Shown here piece by piece: positions 4,995-14,046 of a stretch of DNA of 34,418 bases. Location of the stretch: positions 1 to 34,418 of the forward strand of contig CAYLZW010000026.1 in assembly GCA_964388085.1 (NCBI GenBank), written 5' to 3'. The notes under the pieces were generated by a model. That model was not told the origin of the DNA, did not search any database, and was given only the letters and a program-made list of their open reading frames with translations. This stretch comes from CAYLZW01 sp964388085 (GTDB lineage Bacteria; Myxococcota; UBA727; CAYLZW01). The stretch's first letter is position 1. The number at the start of each line of letters is the position of its first letter. A program made the position numbers and the translations under genes.

Positions 4995-7900
4995 ATGGCG
5001 CTCGCGACCTCCCGCATCGTCATGAACGGAGAGACGCCGTACGCCCACGAGCGCGCGGCGATCAATTTCGTCATCGAGGAGCTGCCCGAAGGCGACCCCT
5101 ATCACCTGTGGGCGCTCCTCGAGCTGCATGACCCGAGCACCGGACGGCTGCACGAGATCGACCTGCTCGTGCTCGGCTACAACGCGCTCTACCTCGTCGA
5201 GGTGAAGTCCGGGCCCGGCCGCTACGAGGGCGACACGCAGGACTGGTACCGCACCGCGCCCGACGATGGGCGCAAGCGCTGGCTCGAGAACCCGTACCGG
5301 CTCGCGAACCTCAAGGCGAAGGTGCTGAAGTCGCGGCTGCAGTCCAAGATGAAGGACGGCCGCAATACGCCCTGGATCGAGCCGCTGGTGTTCTTGAGCG
5401 CCGAGGACGTGAAGCTCGCGTTCCGCCACCACGGCGACATTGGCGTCGTCACGCGGGACACGCTCCGAAGCGCCGTTCAGCACCACAAGTTCACGGGAGC
5501 CGACGAGCGACGAAGGCAGCGGCCCATCTCGAAGCCGGTCGCGCGCGACGTCGCTCAGGCGCTCGCCGCGCTCGGCATCAAGGAGCGCAAGGGCAAGCTG
5601 ATCGTCGGCAGCTACGAGCTCGGCGAGGCGCTCCAGGACGGGCCCGGCTACCAGGACCGGCCGGCCACGCACCGAGACCACTCGACGTGGACGCGGCGCG
5701 CGCGCACGTACCTCGTGCCGCAGCAGACCACCGTCGAGCGGCGGCAGCAGCTCATCCGCGCGGCCGAACGCGAGTCGCAGATCCTCTGGGACCTGCGCGA
5801 GCACGCGAACGTGCTCAGCATGTCCGACTACGTGAGCGACGCCGAGCTCGGGCCGACCGTCCTCTTCGACGCCTTCGACGCCGGCGTGCCGCTCGGCGCC
5901 TTCTTGCGGCAGAACCCCGAGCTCGACCTGTGGGACCGCGTCGCCATCATCGAGCAGGTGGGCCACGCGCTCGCGTTCTGTCATCGCAAGGGCGTCGTGC
6001 ACGCGGCGCTGAGCCCGGACGCCGTCCTCGTGCGGCGGCACCCGGAGACGAACGCGATCGAGACGCGCCTCTACAACTTCCAGCTCAGCGCTGCCGAGAA
6101 GGTGGAGGCGACCACGCACTGGTCGGCGCTCGCGTCCGAGCCCTGGGCTGTCTACCAGGCGCCCGAGCTGCGCGAAGACCCGACGCAACGCACGGCACTG
6201 TCGGACGTGTTCAGCCTCGGCGCGCTCGCCTACCTAGTGTTCACCGGCAGGGCACCAGGAGAGAACGCCGTCGAAGTTGACCGGCGCCTCGCCAAGCAGC
6301 GCTGCCTCGATTCGCTCGCGGTCGACGACGCCATGCACCCCGATCTGGTCGAGCTCATCCGCGGCGCGACGGCGTACAGCCCCATCAACCGCTTCGACAG
6401 CGCGCAGTTCATCGTCGACCACATGATCGAGACGCTCACGCGGCCCGATCCCGAGGAGCCCGCGGCCGAGACGAGCCCGCTCGAGGTGCGCAAGGAAGAG
6501 TGGCTCGGCAATGAGCTGCTCGGCAACGTGCTGATAGTGAAGGACGTCCTCGGCCAGGGCGCCACCGCACGCGCGCTGGAGGTGCTGCGCGACGTCGACA
6601 ACCGCTACTACGCGCTCAAGGTGTCGCTCTCCCCGGAGCACGACGAGCGGCTCTCGCACGAGGCCGACGCGCTCGAGCGGCTGCGGCACCCGCGCATCGT
6701 GCAGCTCGTCGAGCGCTACAGCTTCGCGGGCCGTCCGTGCCTGCTGCTCACGCTCGCGGGCAACATGACGCTGCAGCGACACCTCGCGCTCGAAGGCACC
6801 GTCTCCCTCGAGTGGGCGGCGCGTTATGGCGAAGACCTCCTCTCCGCCCTCGAGTACCTCGAGGAGCAGCAGGTCATGCACCGCGACATCAAGCCGGCGA
6901 ACCTCGGCGTCGGCAGCGTCAGCCGCAAGAGGGCGCACCTGACGCTGTTCGACTTCTCGCTGGCGACCGCTCCCAAGACCGAGCTGCAGGTGGGCACGGC
7001 CGCCTATCGCGATCCCTTCCTGCGCGTGCGCGGCGAGTGGGATTACGCCGCCGAGCGCTGGAGCGCCGCCGTCACCCTGCACGAGATGCTGACCGGCGCA
7101 CGGCCGACCCTCAGCGGAGGAGGCCCGCTCGACGACGACGCGCGTGTCATCGTCGCCACGGAGCAGATCGATCCGTCGGTGCGCGACACGGTGACGCGCT
7201 TCTTCGAGCGTGCGCTCGCGCGGGAGACCGAGAACCGCTTCGGCAGCGCCGAGGAGATGCGCAAGGCCTGGCTGGCCGCGTTCGAGTCGCGCGGCGTAGC
7301 GGCGCCCGCCGACGAGGTGAGTGAGCCCCCCGACGAGCGGGCGGCGCTCACCGACGCACAGATCGCCGGCATCGCGCGCGACACGCCCATCGAGGCGCTG
7401 CCGCTCTCGCCGCGGGCGCGGAACGCGCTCGACCGCGCGGGGTTGCTCAAGGCCGAGGACCTGCTGGGGCTCGCGGACAACCGGCTCTCGGCCATCCGCG
7501 GCATCGGCACGCTCGTGGCGAAGGAGATCCTCGAGCTGCGCGATCGCTGGAAGGCCGCGCAAACCGAGGCCGTCGTCGATCCACGGCCGTTTTTCCCCGC
7601 CTACCGGGGCGATGACCTGTCGCTCTCGAGCGCCAACCTCGAAGACGGGACCGCGGCCCTCGAGTACGCGGGGCTCAAGAGCCTGGCGGCGGTGGCCGGA
7701 GCGCCCGCTTCGCAGGTGAAGGCGCTCGCGAAGCGTCACGGCTTCGACGACCGAGCGCTGCACGCCGCGCTCGACGCGGAGAACCGTAGCGCCGACGAGC
7801 GCGAGCGCCCCTCGACGCTGGAAGGCTGGGCCAGTGCCCTGCTGCCGAAGCGCCTCAAGCGCATGAAGCACGCCCGGCAGCTCTACGGCGTCGACGGCAC

Positions 7901-9368
7901 GGCAACCGAAACAGCAGATCAAGTCCAGCGCCGGCTCGACCTCACGGTGCGCGAGCTCGCCGAGCGCGAGGGCGTCACCACCGCCGCCATCTACCTCGCG
8001 CTCGGCAAGTGCCGGGACCAGTGGGCGAAGCACGGCGCCCTCGACGAGCTTCGCGCCCTCGTGCACGAGGCCCTCGATGGCGCCGGCGGTGCGCTGCGGC
8101 TGCGTCACGCGGCCCAGCGCCTACACGCCGCCCTGCCCCACGACCGCAGCGTCGATGAAGAGCTCGGCTTCGCGCAGGCCGCCGCGCTCGCGCGCGTGGT
8201 GGCCGAGGTCGACAAGGACGCGGAGCACGGCGTCCGCTACGTCCGCCTGCACGACAACGACGCTTGGCTGTGCGCCTCCGATGCGCACACCGCGGGCCTC
8301 AAGCGGCTCGGGGACGTCGCGGACCAGCTCGCAGCGCGCACGACAATTGCCGGGCCGGCGGAGGCGGCGCGCGCCTTCGCGGAGGCCGCCGCCGAGACAC
8401 CGTTCTCGACGCTGCCGCCCGAGCGCCTGGCAGACCTCGGCGCGCTCGCGAGCAAGAGCGCCGCGTGCTCGGCGCGTCTCGAGATCTATCCGCGCCAGAT
8501 GGAGCCCGAGCGCGCGCTTTTGCTCAGCGCGTCGCTGCTCAAGAGCGGCCTGAGCCCCGCCGAGCTCCGCCGCCGCGTGGCGCTTCGCTATCCCGCCGCG
8601 CGCGAGCTGCCGACCCGCCCCGACCTCGACGAGCTGCTGAAGCCCCACGGCCTCACCTGGCTTGACGGCTATCACCGCTACGAGCGCGCGGGCGCGTCCG
8701 AGGGCACGCAGGTGCAGACGCGCGTGTCATCGCTGGGCCGCTCCCCGACGGCCCTGCCCTCGCAGGCGCGCGCCATGGACCCGGAGGCGGTCGCCGCCCG
8801 CCAATTCGACGAGCGCCTGCGAAACGCCGTCGAGCGGCGGCAGCTCCGCGTGCTCGGCGTCACCGCGGACCGCGCGAGAGAGGCCGCCATCGAGCTCTCG
8901 CGCCGCGTCGGAGTGAAGCCGGTGGCGTTCGACCAGCTCCTCGTCGCTGCCATTCGAACGCAGATGGCCAAGGGCGGCGTAAAGCGCGAGGACCTCATCC
9001 ACGACGCTGACAGAGGCGGCGCCGCTGGCCCCGCCTGGACGAACCTGCTGAAGCTGGTGCAAGCCGCCGCGGACACCGTCGCGAGCTCGCTGCTGCCGCC
9101 GAAGGAGCCGCTGCTCCTCGTGCAGCCGGGCCTCATCGCGCGTTACCGGCTGACGGGCTTTCTCGAGCGCCTCGTCGAGGCGGCGAAGCAGCCCGAGGCG
9201 AACGCCATCCTGCTGCTCGTGCCGAGCCACGACACGGGCGGCTTGCCGGCCATTAATGGCGAGCTGGCGATTCCTGGGCTCGAGCCCGGGCAGTCGCTGT
9301 GGGTGGCGCCCGAATGGATTCGAAACCGCGACCAGGCGCCTGCCGGGTCCGCGCTGGCGACGGTGTAG
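4995..9368 (+). CDS. pglW: PglW: BREX type 2 Ser/Thr kinase with NERD domain
   Basis: A 1457-residue multidomain regulator of the phage growth limitation system. A NERD nuclease-related domain occupies about residues 20-160, with the EIDLLVLG ... VEVKSG core (E54-D56, E69-K71). A first kinase-like domain (about 240-480) is degenerate: the HRD position reads HAA (336-338) and the DFG position reads NFQ (361-363), so it is a pseudokinase. A second kinase domain (about 510-760) keeps the Gly loop GQGATA (520-525), K542, HRD (629-631), K633 and N636, but has DFS (653-655) instead of DFG. A helix-hairpin-helix segment (about 800-855, RGIGTLVAKEI) and a helix-turn-helix-like stretch (LTVRELAEREGVTTAAIYLA) suggest DNA binding. 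Streptomyces PglW is a kinase essential for Pgl. The start ATG lies 4 nt after the upstream stop, and pglX begins 3 nt after this gene. Confidence 0.93.
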   Translation: MALATSRIVMNGETPYAHERAAINFVIEELPEGDPYHLWALLELHDPSTGRLHEIDLLVLGYNALYLVEVKSGPGRYEGDTQDWYRTAPDDGRKRWLENPYRLANLKAKVLKSRLQSKMKDGRNTPWIEPLVFLSAEDVKLAFRHHGDIGVVTRDTLRSAVQHHKFTGADERRRQRPISKPVARDVAQALAALGIKERKGKLIVGSYELGEALQDGPGYQDRPATHRDHSTWTRRARTYLVPQQTTVERRQQLIRAAERESQILWDLREHANVLSMSDYVSDAELGPTVLFDAFDAGVPLGAFLRQNPELDLWDRVAIIEQVGHALAFCHRKGVVHAALSPDAVLVRRHPETNAIETRLYNFQLSAAEKVEATTHWSALASEPWAVYQAPELREDPTQRTALSDVFSLGALAYLVFTGRAPGENAVEVDRRLAKQRCLDSLAVDDAMHPDLVELIRGATAYSPINRFDSAQFIVDHMIETLTRPDPEEPAAETSPLEVRKEEWLGNELLGNVLIVKDVLGQGATARALEVLRDVDNRYYALKVSLSPEHDERLSHEADALERLRHPRIVQLVERYSFAGRPCLLLTLAGNMTLQRHLALEGTVSLEWAARYGEDLLSALEYLEEQQVMHRDIKPANLGVGSVSRKRAHLTLFDFSLATAPKTELQVGTAAYRDPFLRVRGEWDYAAERWSAAVTLHEMLTGARPTLSGGGPLDDDARVIVATEQIDPSVRDTVTRFFERALARETENRFGSAEEMRKAWLAAFESRGVAAPADEVSEPPDERAALTDAQIAGIARDTPIEALPLSPRARNALDRAGLLKAEDLLGLADNRLSAIRGIGTLVAKEILELRDRWKAAQTEAVVDPRPFFPAYRGDDLSLSSANLEDGTAALEYAGLKSLAAVAGAPASQVKALAKRHGFDDRALHAALDAENRSADERERPSTLEGWASALLPKRLKRMKHARQLYGVDGTATETADQVQRRLDLTVRELAEREGVTTAAIYLALGKCRDQWAKHGALDELRALVHEALDGAGGALRLRHAAQRLHAALPHDRSVDEELGFAQAAALARVVAEVDKDAEHGVRYVRLHDNDAWLCASDAHTAGLKRLGDVADQLAARTTIAGPAEAARAFAEAAAETPFSTLPPERLADLGALASKSAACSARLEIYPRQMEPERALLLSASLLKSGLSPAELRRRVALRYPAARELPTRPDLDELLKPHGLTWLDGYHRYERAGASEGTQVQTRVSSLGRSPTALPSQARAMDPEAVAARQFDERLRNAVERRQLRVLGVTADRAREAAIELSRRVGVKPVAFDQLLVAAIRTQMAKGGVKREDLIHDADRGGAAGPAWTNLLKLVQAAADTVASSLLPPKEPLLLVQPGLIARYRLTGFLERLVEAAKQPEANAILLLVPSHDTGGLPAINGELAIPGLEPGQSLWVAPEWIRNRDQAPAGSALATV

Positions 9369-9371
9369 GCG

Positions 9372-12300
9372 ATGGCGGCACGCAAAGGCAGCAAGAAGAA
9401 GACGAAGCTCGAGGACCTGCCGGGCCTCGCCGATGCGCGCGCGCCGCTCGATTGGTCGCACTTTCTCGCGTCGGCGCAGCCCGTCCTGAAGGAGCTTCAC
9501 AAAGACCTGCTCGCGCGCGCTAAGGACTCGCCCGCCGTCACCGAGGCCTTGAAGGCGCGCCACGCCGCGGAGAAGGCCGCCAAGCGCACGGCGGAGGCGT
9601 TCCCGCAGTGGCAGCAGCACTTCATCGCGCAGGTCGCCGCCGCGTGGCTGCTCTCGTGCGTCTTCGCCCGCACCCTCGAGGACCGCGGCCTCCTCGGCAG
9701 CGCGCGCATCGCCGGCCCGGGAGCCGTGGACAGCCAGAAGCTGTTCTTCGAGATGGCCCCGTCGCTGACCGAGCGCGACTATTTGCTGCTGGTGTTCCGC
9801 GAGCTGGCGCGCTTCCCGGCCGCGAAGGACCTCTTCGACGCGCGGCACAACCCAGTGTGGCTGCTCACGCCTTCCGCCGCGGCGGCGAAGAAGCTGCTCG
9901 CCCTGTTCCGTACGCCAAGCGCCGAGCAGCCCGCCTTCCGCTTCGGCCAGAGGGACACCGCCTTCCTCGGCTGGCTCTACCAGGACATCGACGAGGACGT
10001 CCGCGAACGCTACGCGCTCCTGCAGACGCCTCGCTTCGTCGAGGAATTCATCCTCGACCGCACGCTCGAGCCGGCCATCGAGAAGTTCGGGCTCGACGAC
10101 ACCACGGTCATCGATCCGACCTGCGGCAGCGGGCACTTCCTCCTCGGCAGCTTCGAGCGCCTGGTGGAGCACCGCCTGCGGAAGGAGCCGGGCCTCGACG
10201 TGCGGAAGGCGGCGGCGAAGGCGCTCGACGCGGTGTTCGGGGCGGACATCAATCCGTACGCGGTGGCGATTTCTCGGTTTCGTTTGACGCTGGCTTTCCT
10301 CGAGCGGGGGGGATTCGAGCGGTTGGCGGACGCGCCGGCGTTGCCGCTGCACCTCGTGGTGGCGGACTCGTTGCTGCACAACCCGCATTTGCAGCAGGCG
10401 GACTTGAGCTCCGTCGCGCAGGCTGGCCAGCACCAATCGTGGTGGGCCGGCGGGCTGTATGCGCTTGAGAACGAGGCCGCGGCGCGGGATGTGTTGTTTC
10501 GGAAGTATGCGGCTGTTGTTGGGAACCCGCCTTATATCACCGTGAAGGACGCAGCGCTGCGGGAGAGATACCGAGAGCGTTACCCGCGCTCCGCTGCCGG
10601 CAAGTACAGCGTCGCGGCGCCGTTCACCGAGCGGTTCTTCCAGCTCGGCCGTGTCGGCGGTCGCGTGGGGATGATTACGGCGAACTCGTTCATGAAGCGT
10701 GAGTTCGGCAAGAAGCTCATCGAGGAGTACCTGCCGACGGTGAACCTCGACGTGGTCGTGAACACTTCGGGAGCATACATCCCGGGGCATGGGACGCCGA
10801 CGGTGCTATTGTTCGGGTCGGCGGAGGAGCCGCAGGGCAGCGACGTGCTGACGGTGCTTGCGAGCCGGGGGGAGCCGTCGACTCCCGAGGATGCGTCGCA
10901 GGGGCTCGTGTGGCGGAGCATCGCGGAGCATTGGGGTGATGTTGGGTTCGAGAATGATTACATTACGGTGTCGAGGACAGGGCGGCAGGCGTTGGCGGCG
11001 CATCCTTGGAGTCTGGCCGGCGGCGGAGCGGCGGCACTCAAGGATCTCATCGAGTCACGTGCCTCTCGGCGGCTGGGCGATCTGGTGGACGCAATCGGCA
11101 GGACGACACACACAGGTGAGGACGAGATCTACTTTGTGTCGGCAGGTGCAGTCCGACGTATCGCGGCTACGGGGAATTGTGCTGTACCTCTCGTAAGGGG
11201 CGAACAAGTTCGCGACTGGTCTATCACCGCTGACGAGATGTCCTTGCTCCCGTACGACGAACGAGGAGGTATGAGGGACCTCACGCCGGCCGAGGCGCAC
11301 TACTACTGGCGATATCGCTCAGTCCTCCGACGCAGGAAAGACTTCGGCAACTACATCGAGGACCGCGGCCTCCGCTGGTACGAGCACTCGATGTTTTTCG
11401 CAAAGCGATTCGTCGCACCTCTGGGCATCGGCTTCGCCTTCGTCGCCACCCACAACCAGTTTGTGCTCGACCGCGGCGGAAAGGTCTTTAACCGTAGCGC
11501 GCCTATCATCAAGCTGCCGGAGTCCGCGACCGAGGACGACCACCTTGCGCTGCTCGCGTATCTGAACAGCTCGACGGCTTGCTTCTGGATGAAGCAGGTG
11601 TCCTACCCGAAGGGCGGCGACCAGATGGGCGATGGGGGGCGGCTGTCCGCTACTCCATGGCAGGACCGCTTCGAGTTCGCGGGCACCGCCCTGCAGCAGC
11701 TCCCGCTGCCGCCGAAGCTCGACACGCTTCTCCCGTTCGGCCGACAACTGGACCAACTCGCTAGCGAATGTGCCGCCATCGACAGCACCCTCCTCCTGCA
11801 ACGGATTCGCGAGACCACAACCGCGGCGAACGCAACGCTCGAGCTCGAGCGCTGGACCACCAAGCTTGCGCAGCTTCGCCGCCGCATGGTCGCCCTACAA
11901 GAAGCTCTGGACTTCGCGGTGTACCGCCTGTTCGGGCTGCATGACGATACGGATCTGTGTCTTGCCGACGATGAGGAGCGCTGTGGTCACCGGGCTTTCG
12001 AGCACGCACGCTGTGCCAGCGATGTGCCGCTCGGGCCCGATGAGGTCTGGTTCCGCCGCGGCGGATATGAGCGTCCCGACGGTGTCTCGCCGAGCCCCCT
12101 TGTCCGACGACGAATGGCAGCAGTCGCAGCGGACCGCTACCTCAAGCTCCTTGAGTCCATGGACTACAAGCGTCCATGGCGGTTCTCGAACCCGACGGAG
12201 GATCTGGCCAAGCACCTACCGAGGGTGCTGTACGGCAAGGTCGAGGCCATCGTCGCGCAAAGCACTGCGCCGATGACCCGCCGTGCGCTCGCCGCCGCGG

Positions 12301-12998
12301 TAGGAGAGCGATTCGCGTCGGACTGGCCGAAGCTGGCGGTGGTTACCGACGCCCCGGACGCGTTCACGGCGACTGCGGCGCTCATGACTACGGGGGAAAA
12401 CGTTCCCTACGCCGCCGCGTGGACATTCACTCCGGCCGGAATCGAGAAGCGCGCGCAATGGGAGCGCACCTGGGACCTCCAGCGTCGGGAAGACGCGGGC
12501 GAGAAGGTCGGCACCATCCCGGTGCCTCCGAAGTACGACCAGAAGGACTTCCGCTCTCCCGAGTACTGGCGCCTCCGCGGCAAGCTCGACGTCCCCAAGG
12601 AGCGCTTCATCTCCTACCCCGGCTGCGAGTCCGACGAGGACGGCGAGCCCGTGTACGGCTGGGCCGGCTGGGACCACGAGCAGCGCGCCAAGGCGCTCGC
12701 CACGCTCTACTACGACCGCAAGCAGAACGAGGGCTGGGAGAAGGAGCGCCTCACCCCCATGCTCGCGGGGCTGCTCGAGCTGTTGCCGTGGCTTAAGCAG
12801 TGGCACGACGAGCCGTCCGAGAACTACGGCAACGACTCGCCGGCGAGCTACTACGAGGGGTTCTTGGATGCTGAGTGCGCGGCTTTTGGGCTCACGCACG
12901 ACGACCTGCGAGGTTGGCGTCCGCCCGAGAAGGCTCGTGGTGGGAAGAAGAAGGTGGCGGGGAAGAAGAAGAAGGCTGTGGCGGAGGCGGCGGAATGA
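9372..12998 (+). CDS. pglX: PglX: BREX type 2 adenine-specific DNA methyltransferase
   Basis: A 1208-residue N6-adenine methyltransferase that in BREX marks host DNA and is needed for phage exclusion. Motif I is DPTCGSGHF (residues 248-256), which binds S-adenosylmethionine. Motif IV is GNPPYITVKD with NPPY at 385-388, the catalytic tetrapeptide. The target-recognition region lies roughly at 530-800 (EDEIYFV ... LVRGEQVRDW ... LAYLNSSTACFW). The conserved C-terminal part (about 1000-1190) includes YDQKDFRSPEYWRLRGKLDV and the YYEGFLDAE stretch. The tail is Lys-rich (GGKKKVAGKKKKA). The start ATG is 3 nt after pglW. Base composition drops inside the gene from about 10250, for example 31 of 60 G+C in the line at 10921, which suggests exchange of the recognition region. 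A run of seven G at 10306-10312 (codons for R312-G314) is a possible slippage site. Confidence 0.94.
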   Translation: MAARKGSKKKTKLEDLPGLADARAPLDWSHFLASAQPVLKELHKDLLARAKDSPAVTEALKARHAAEKAAKRTAEAFPQWQQHFIAQVAAAWLLSCVFARTLEDRGLLGSARIAGPGAVDSQKLFFEMAPSLTERDYLLLVFRELARFPAAKDLFDARHNPVWLLTPSAAAAKKLLALFRTPSAEQPAFRFGQRDTAFLGWLYQDIDEDVRERYALLQTPRFVEEFILDRTLEPAIEKFGLDDTTVIDPTCGSGHFLLGSFERLVEHRLRKEPGLDVRKAAAKALDAVFGADINPYAVAISRFRLTLAFLERGGFERLADAPALPLHLVVADSLLHNPHLQQADLSSVAQAGQHQSWWAGGLYALENEAAARDVLFRKYAAVVGNPPYITVKDAALRERYRERYPRSAAGKYSVAAPFTERFFQLGRVGGRVGMITANSFMKREFGKKLIEEYLPTVNLDVVVNTSGAYIPGHGTPTVLLFGSAEEPQGSDVLTVLASRGEPSTPEDASQGLVWRSIAEHWGDVGFENDYITVSRTGRQALAAHPWSLAGGGAAALKDLIESRASRRLGDLVDAIGRTTHTGEDEIYFVSAGAVRRIAATGNCAVPLVRGEQVRDWSITADEMSLLPYDERGGMRDLTPAEAHYYWRYRSVLRRRKDFGNYIEDRGLRWYEHSMFFAKRFVAPLGIGFAFVATHNQFVLDRGGKVFNRSAPIIKLPESATEDDHLALLAYLNSSTACFWMKQVSYPKGGDQMGDGGRLSATPWQDRFEFAGTALQQLPLPPKLDTLLPFGRQLDQLASECAAIDSTLLLQRIRETTTAANATLELERWTTKLAQLRRRMVALQEALDFAVYRLFGLHDDTDLCLADDEERCGHRAFEHARCASDVPLGPDEVWFRRGGYERPDGVSPSPLVRRRMAAVAADRYLKLLESMDYKRPWRFSNPTEDLAKHLPRVLYGKVEAIVAQSTAPMTRRALAAAVGERFASDWPKLAVVTDAPDAFTATAALMTTGENVPYAAAWTFTPAGIEKRAQWERTWDLQRREDAGEKVGTIPVPPKYDQKDFRSPEYWRLRGKLDVPKERFISYPGCESDEDGEPVYGWAGWDHEQRAKALATLYYDRKQNEGWEKERLTPMLAGLLELLPWLKQWHDEPSENYGNDSPASYYEGFLDAECAAFGLTHDDLRGWRPPEKARGGKKKVAGKKKKAVAEAAE

Positions 12999-13052
12999 CG
13001 CCTTGCTCCTTCCCTTCGCGCGGGATGACCTTGCGGGTTCGCGGGGGGCTTC

Positions 13053-13964
13053 ATGCCTAGCCCTCTGCGCCTCGAGTACGAGAAGCGGATGGCCGCGCTG
13101 GAGGAGAAGCTCCGCGCGCACCGCGATGAAGCAGATTTGGATCCTGCCCTGATCGAGTTGCAAGCGCGTGCAGGCGAGTTTGAAGAGGCCGAAGCGCGCT
13201 TCTTCCGGCTCGCCGTCAAGCTGGCGGGCCGGGGCTGGACCATGTCGGCGGTCATCGCGGACAACTGCCTCCAGCAAGTCGCGAAGGCCTCCACCCGCGA
13301 GGAGTTGGACGCGGTGCTCTCCGAGCAGTTCGGTGACGCGAACACACCGCTCTGGCGAGAGCTCGCGACGTCTGTCCTCGGCGATCCCGCGTTGGCCTAT
13401 TGGCGCCCGCTCCTCGTCGACGCGGTGGCCTCAATTGAGGCGGGGCGCCATCGGGTTGCGATCCCGGCTCTGATGGCGACCGCCGAGGGCGCCCTCTTCC
13501 TCGGCGCCGGAGGCACGACACGGCTGCAGAAGAAGATTCGCTGGGCCGTCGAGGAGCTCGACAAGCGCGTGCAGAGCAGCCGCGCGAAGATCGTCACGGC
13601 CATGGAAGCGTCTCTCGCGACTTGGGTGAGGAGCGTCTTCGATTTTCGCTCGTTCGAAAGCGCCGACCGTCCCCTTCTCGATCGGCACTGGCAGTTGCAC
13701 GGACGTGACGACCCGGCATCCTGGCGCGCGGTCGACGCCTTTCGGCTCGTGAATACGCTTCAGACCGCCGCGCTCGTTGCCTTGGACATTGACCTCTGTG
13801 AAGGCTGCCAACTGGCGAAGGCGGGTGAGCCACGGCCGCTCGAGGGCACTCGAGGCTGTGAGGAGCCAGGGTGCGATCTGCTGGTGTCGGACTTGCGCTT
13901 CAAGCTGTGTTCGGACTGTGCTCGCTATGGGGACAAGTGCGCGCGGTGTGGGAGTCCACGATGA
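13053..13964 (+). CDS. HEPN-like protein with C-terminal zinc-ribbon cysteines
   Basis: A 303-residue protein with a G-rich ribosome binding site (CGGGGGG) four bases before its ATG. It is the first of five genes inserted between pglX and pglY. N-terminal residues 1-90 are helical and charged. The central part (about 100-245) is helical and contains R211-HWQL-H216 followed by GRDD, which fits the R-x4-6-H active-site pattern of HEPN ribonucleases, and a following helix DAFRLVNTLQTAALVAL. The C-terminus has eight cysteines as CxxC (249/252), C269, C274, CxxC (286/289) and CxxC (296/299), enough for two zinc sites, so RNA or DNA contact is likely. HEPN assignment is an inference from the motif and helix pattern, not a firm family match. 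Location in the defence operon supports an RNase-type effector. It lies 54 nt after pglX. Confidence 0.8.
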   Translation: MPSPLRLEYEKRMAALEEKLRAHRDEADLDPALIELQARAGEFEEAEARFFRLAVKLAGRGWTMSAVIADNCLQQVAKASTREELDAVLSEQFGDANTPLWRELATSVLGDPALAYWRPLLVDAVASIEAGRHRVAIPALMATAEGALFLGAGGTTRLQKKIRWAVEELDKRVQSSRAKIVTAMEASLATWVRSVFDFRSFESADRPLLDRHWQLHGRDDPASWRAVDAFRLVNTLQTAALVALDIDLCEGCQLAKAGEPRPLEGTRGCEEPGCDLLVSDLRFKLCSDCARYGDKCARCGSPR

Positions 13965-14046
13965 CTCGGGCTAGCGTTCCACGGCAGCGCTCCCGGTCGG
14001 TCGTGGCGTCCGTCCAGGAACGTCTGTCACTCGTGGGGCTCCGGGT

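Noticed and set aside
4977..10790. Very long minus-strand open frames opposite pglW and pglX (such as 6234-8108 and 8727-10790)
   Set aside because: They are shadows caused by high third-position G+C. Their translations are Arg/Leu/Val/Ala-rich without any family signal, while the plus strand has full domain motifs.
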